In this document: one piece after another, positions 62,625 through 64,000 of the stretch | How the letters are laid out: each line of letters begins with the position of its first letter | How positions within the stretch are numbered: the stretch's first letter is position 1 | Assembly: GCA_044225565.1 (NCBI GenBank) | Contig: JBGAIL010000001.1 | Span: forward strand, 7,954-71,953 | Direction: 5' to 3' | DNA: 64,000 nt | Source of the DNA: CAVXAE01 sp044225565 | GTDB lineage: Bacteria; Pseudomonadota; Gammaproteobacteria; Steroidobacterales; Steroidobacteraceae | Notes under the pieces: generated by a model | The model's database searches: none | The model's input: the letters and a program-made list of their open reading frames with translations, nothing else | Told to the model about the DNA's origin: nothing | Made by a program: the position numbers and the translations under genes

Positions 62625-63965
62625 ATGACAAGTGAAGTCAAACAGTTCTTCCGCGACCACGGCATCTCCGAGGTCGAGGCCATCATCCCGGACATGGCCG
62701 GCATCGCGCGCGGCAAGATCATGCCCGCCGCGAAGTTCGCCGACGACGAAGGCATGCGCCTGCCGGAGAGCATCTTCCTGCAGACCGTGACGGGCGATTA
62801 CCCCGTGGAGACCGGCGATGCCATGAGCCCCGCCGAGGTCGACATCGTGCTCAAGGCCGACCCGAAAACGGTACGCCGGGTGCCGTGGGCCGCCGAGCCC
62901 ACCGCGCAGGTGATCCACGACTGCTTCTATTCCGACGGCAAGCGCGTGACCATGGCCCCGCGCCATGTGCTGCGCAACGTCCTGGAGCTCTACGCGCAGC
63001 GTGGCTGGGAGCCGGTGATCGCGCCCGAGCTCGAGTTCTATCTCGTCGAGCAGAACAAGGACGCGGATTATCCGCTCAAGCCGCCCATCGGCCGCTCCGG
63101 CCGTGCCGAGCCGGGCCGCCAGTCCTACAGCATCGCCGCGGTGAACGAGTTCGACCCGCTGTTCGACGACATGTACCAGTTCTGCGAGGACCAGGACATC
63201 GAGATCGACACCCTGATCCACGAGGACGGTCCGGCGCAGATGGAGATCAACCTGCTGCACGGCAACCCGCTCGACCTCGCGGACCAGGCGTTCCTGTTCA
63301 AACGTACAGCCCGCGAGGTCGCGCTGCGCCACAAGATGTACGCCACCTTCATGGCCAAGCCGCACGCCAAGGAGCCGGGCAGCGCCATGCACCTCCACCA
63401 GAGCGTGGTGGACAAGGCGACGCGCAAGAACGTCTTCAGCAACGAGGACGGCACGCCCGCGCCGCTCTTCTTCCATCACATCGCGGGCCTGCAGAAATAC
63501 CTGCCCGCGGCGATGGCGCTGCTGTGTCCCAACGTGAACTCGTATCGGCGCGTAACGCCTTACCTTTCGGCACCCATCAACGTGCACTGGGGCTACGACA
63601 ACCGCACCGCCGGACTGCGCGTACCCATGTCCAGCGCGGAGGCTCGCCGGGTGGAGAACCGCGTGAGCGGCGCTGACGCCAATCCCTACCTCGCCATCGC
63701 AGCCTCGCTGGCCTGCGGGTATCTCGGCATGATCGAGGGCGCGCAGCCCACCGATCCGGTGACCGGCAGCGCGCACGACCTGCCTTTCGGCCTGCCGCGC
63801 TCACTCGATGCTTCGCTGCGGCGGCTGAAGGACTGCGAGCCGCTCATCGCCCTGCTGGGTCAGCCCTTCGTCTCCGCGTTCACCATCGTGAAGGAGGCCG
63901 AGTACGAGGTATTCCTGCAAGTGATCAGCTCCTGGGAGCGCGAGCACCTGCTGCTCAACGTGTAG
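62625..63965 (+). CDS. puuA: glutamine synthetase family protein, gamma-glutamylputrescine synthetase-like
   Basis: A 446-residue ATP-dependent ligase of the glutamine synthetase fold. Metal and substrate motifs are present: PELEFYLVEQ, QMEINLLHGNPLDLADQ, KPHAKEPGSAMHLHQS and, near the end, the glutamate-binding NRTAGLRVP. The length, the lack of the adenylylation Tyr loop of GlnA and the puuB/puuD neighbours indicate PuuA, which couples glutamate to putrescine. The gene is complete; only 35 bases of non-coding sequence remain after it. A GlnA-like role in polyamine-independent metabolism is less likely. Confidence 0.9.
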   Translation: MTSEVKQFFRDHGISEVEAIIPDMAGIARGKIMPAAKFADDEGMRLPESIFLQTVTGDYPVETGDAMSPAEVDIVLKADPKTVRRVPWAAEPTAQVIHDCFYSDGKRVTMAPRHVLRNVLELYAQRGWEPVIAPELEFYLVEQNKDADYPLKPPIGRSGRAEPGRQSYSIAAVNEFDPLFDDMYQFCEDQDIEIDTLIHEDGPAQMEINLLHGNPLDLADQAFLFKRTAREVALRHKMYATFMAKPHAKEPGSAMHLHQSVVDKATRKNVFSNEDGTPAPLFFHHIAGLQKYLPAAMALLCPNVNSYRRVTPYLSAPINVHWGYDNRTAGLRVPMSSAEARRVENRVSGADANPYLAIAASLACGYLGMIEGAQPTDPVTGSAHDLPFGLPRSLDASLRRLKDCEPLIALLGQPFVSAFTIVKEAEYEVFLQVISSWEREHLLLNV

Positions 63966-64000
63966 CGCCAGTGATATAACGTCGCATCGGCCCGGCGTCT

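Overview
The window is a 64 kb piece of a GC-rich proteobacterial chromosome, most likely a gammaproteobacterium. The evidence is the order prs-rplY-pth-ychF, a fused RlmKL rRNA methyltransferase, a gammaproteobacterial-type KamA/EpmB aminomutase, a MexF/AcrB-class RND pump, FecI/FecR-regulated TonB-dependent receptors and secreted S9 and M16 peptidases. The mix resembles Steroidobacter/Nevskia/Xanthomonad-like bacteria, but nothing here fixes the genus. Almost all genes are single copy and ordinary chromosomal genes. There is no phage, integrase, intact insertion sequence or CRISPR array.

Layout. 0-11 kb: 3' end of a TonB-dependent receptor, an alpha/beta hydrolase, a membrane-protein gene broken by one in-frame TAG, a TPR protein, a SCO1/SenC copper chaperone, a D-2-hydroxyacid dehydrogenase with a signal peptide, and an RND efflux operon (adaptor, pump, small CxxC membrane protein) on the minus strand. 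11-15 kb: housekeeping block prs, rplY, pth, ychF. 15-27 kb: a receiver-GGDEF-EAL protein with a dead GGDEF, a HutC-type regulator, a thioesterase, a metallo-hydrolase, a DegS-like protease with a KamA-family enzyme, a lower-GC carboxylesterase, tRNA-Met, an acyl-CoA synthetase flanked by two copies of one 10-bp palindrome, and a lone PAS protein. 26-28 kb: a secreted Ig-like/Fn3 protein with a long Pro-Thr linker, preceded by a recognisable class-I cyclic-di-GMP riboswitch. 28-37 kb: an amidohydrolase pair, GFA and DUF962 proteins, a scaffold join (two N) inside REP-like palindromes, a porin, a MOSC protein, an OmpA-like protein, and a CorA-like transporter. 37-46 kb: a HAMP-GGDEF-EAL protein behind a heavily folded leader, a DsbD/ScsB-like reductase, an M16 protease pair and a PuuC-like aldehyde dehydrogenase. 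46-58 kb: rlmKL, then FecI-FecR divergent from a TonB receptor and two S9 peptidases, the second carrying three frameshifts. 58-64 kb: an AAA-like/PD-(D/E)XK protein and puuB, puuD, puuA homologues.

How it fits together. Cyclic-di-GMP appears three times: two turnover proteins and one riboswitch-controlled surface protein. Putrescine catabolism by the gamma-glutamyl route is represented by PuuA, PuuB and PuuD in one divergent cluster and by a PuuC-like enzyme 14 kb away. The FecIR-receptor-peptidase block looks like a peptide or siderophore scavenging unit. The most useful observations are the riboswitch with a visible Shine-Dalgarno-sequestering platform, the unexplained three-hairpin leader at 37.5 kb, the paired TGACATGTCA operators, and several start codons lying directly under extended -10 promoters (probable leaderless mRNAs).
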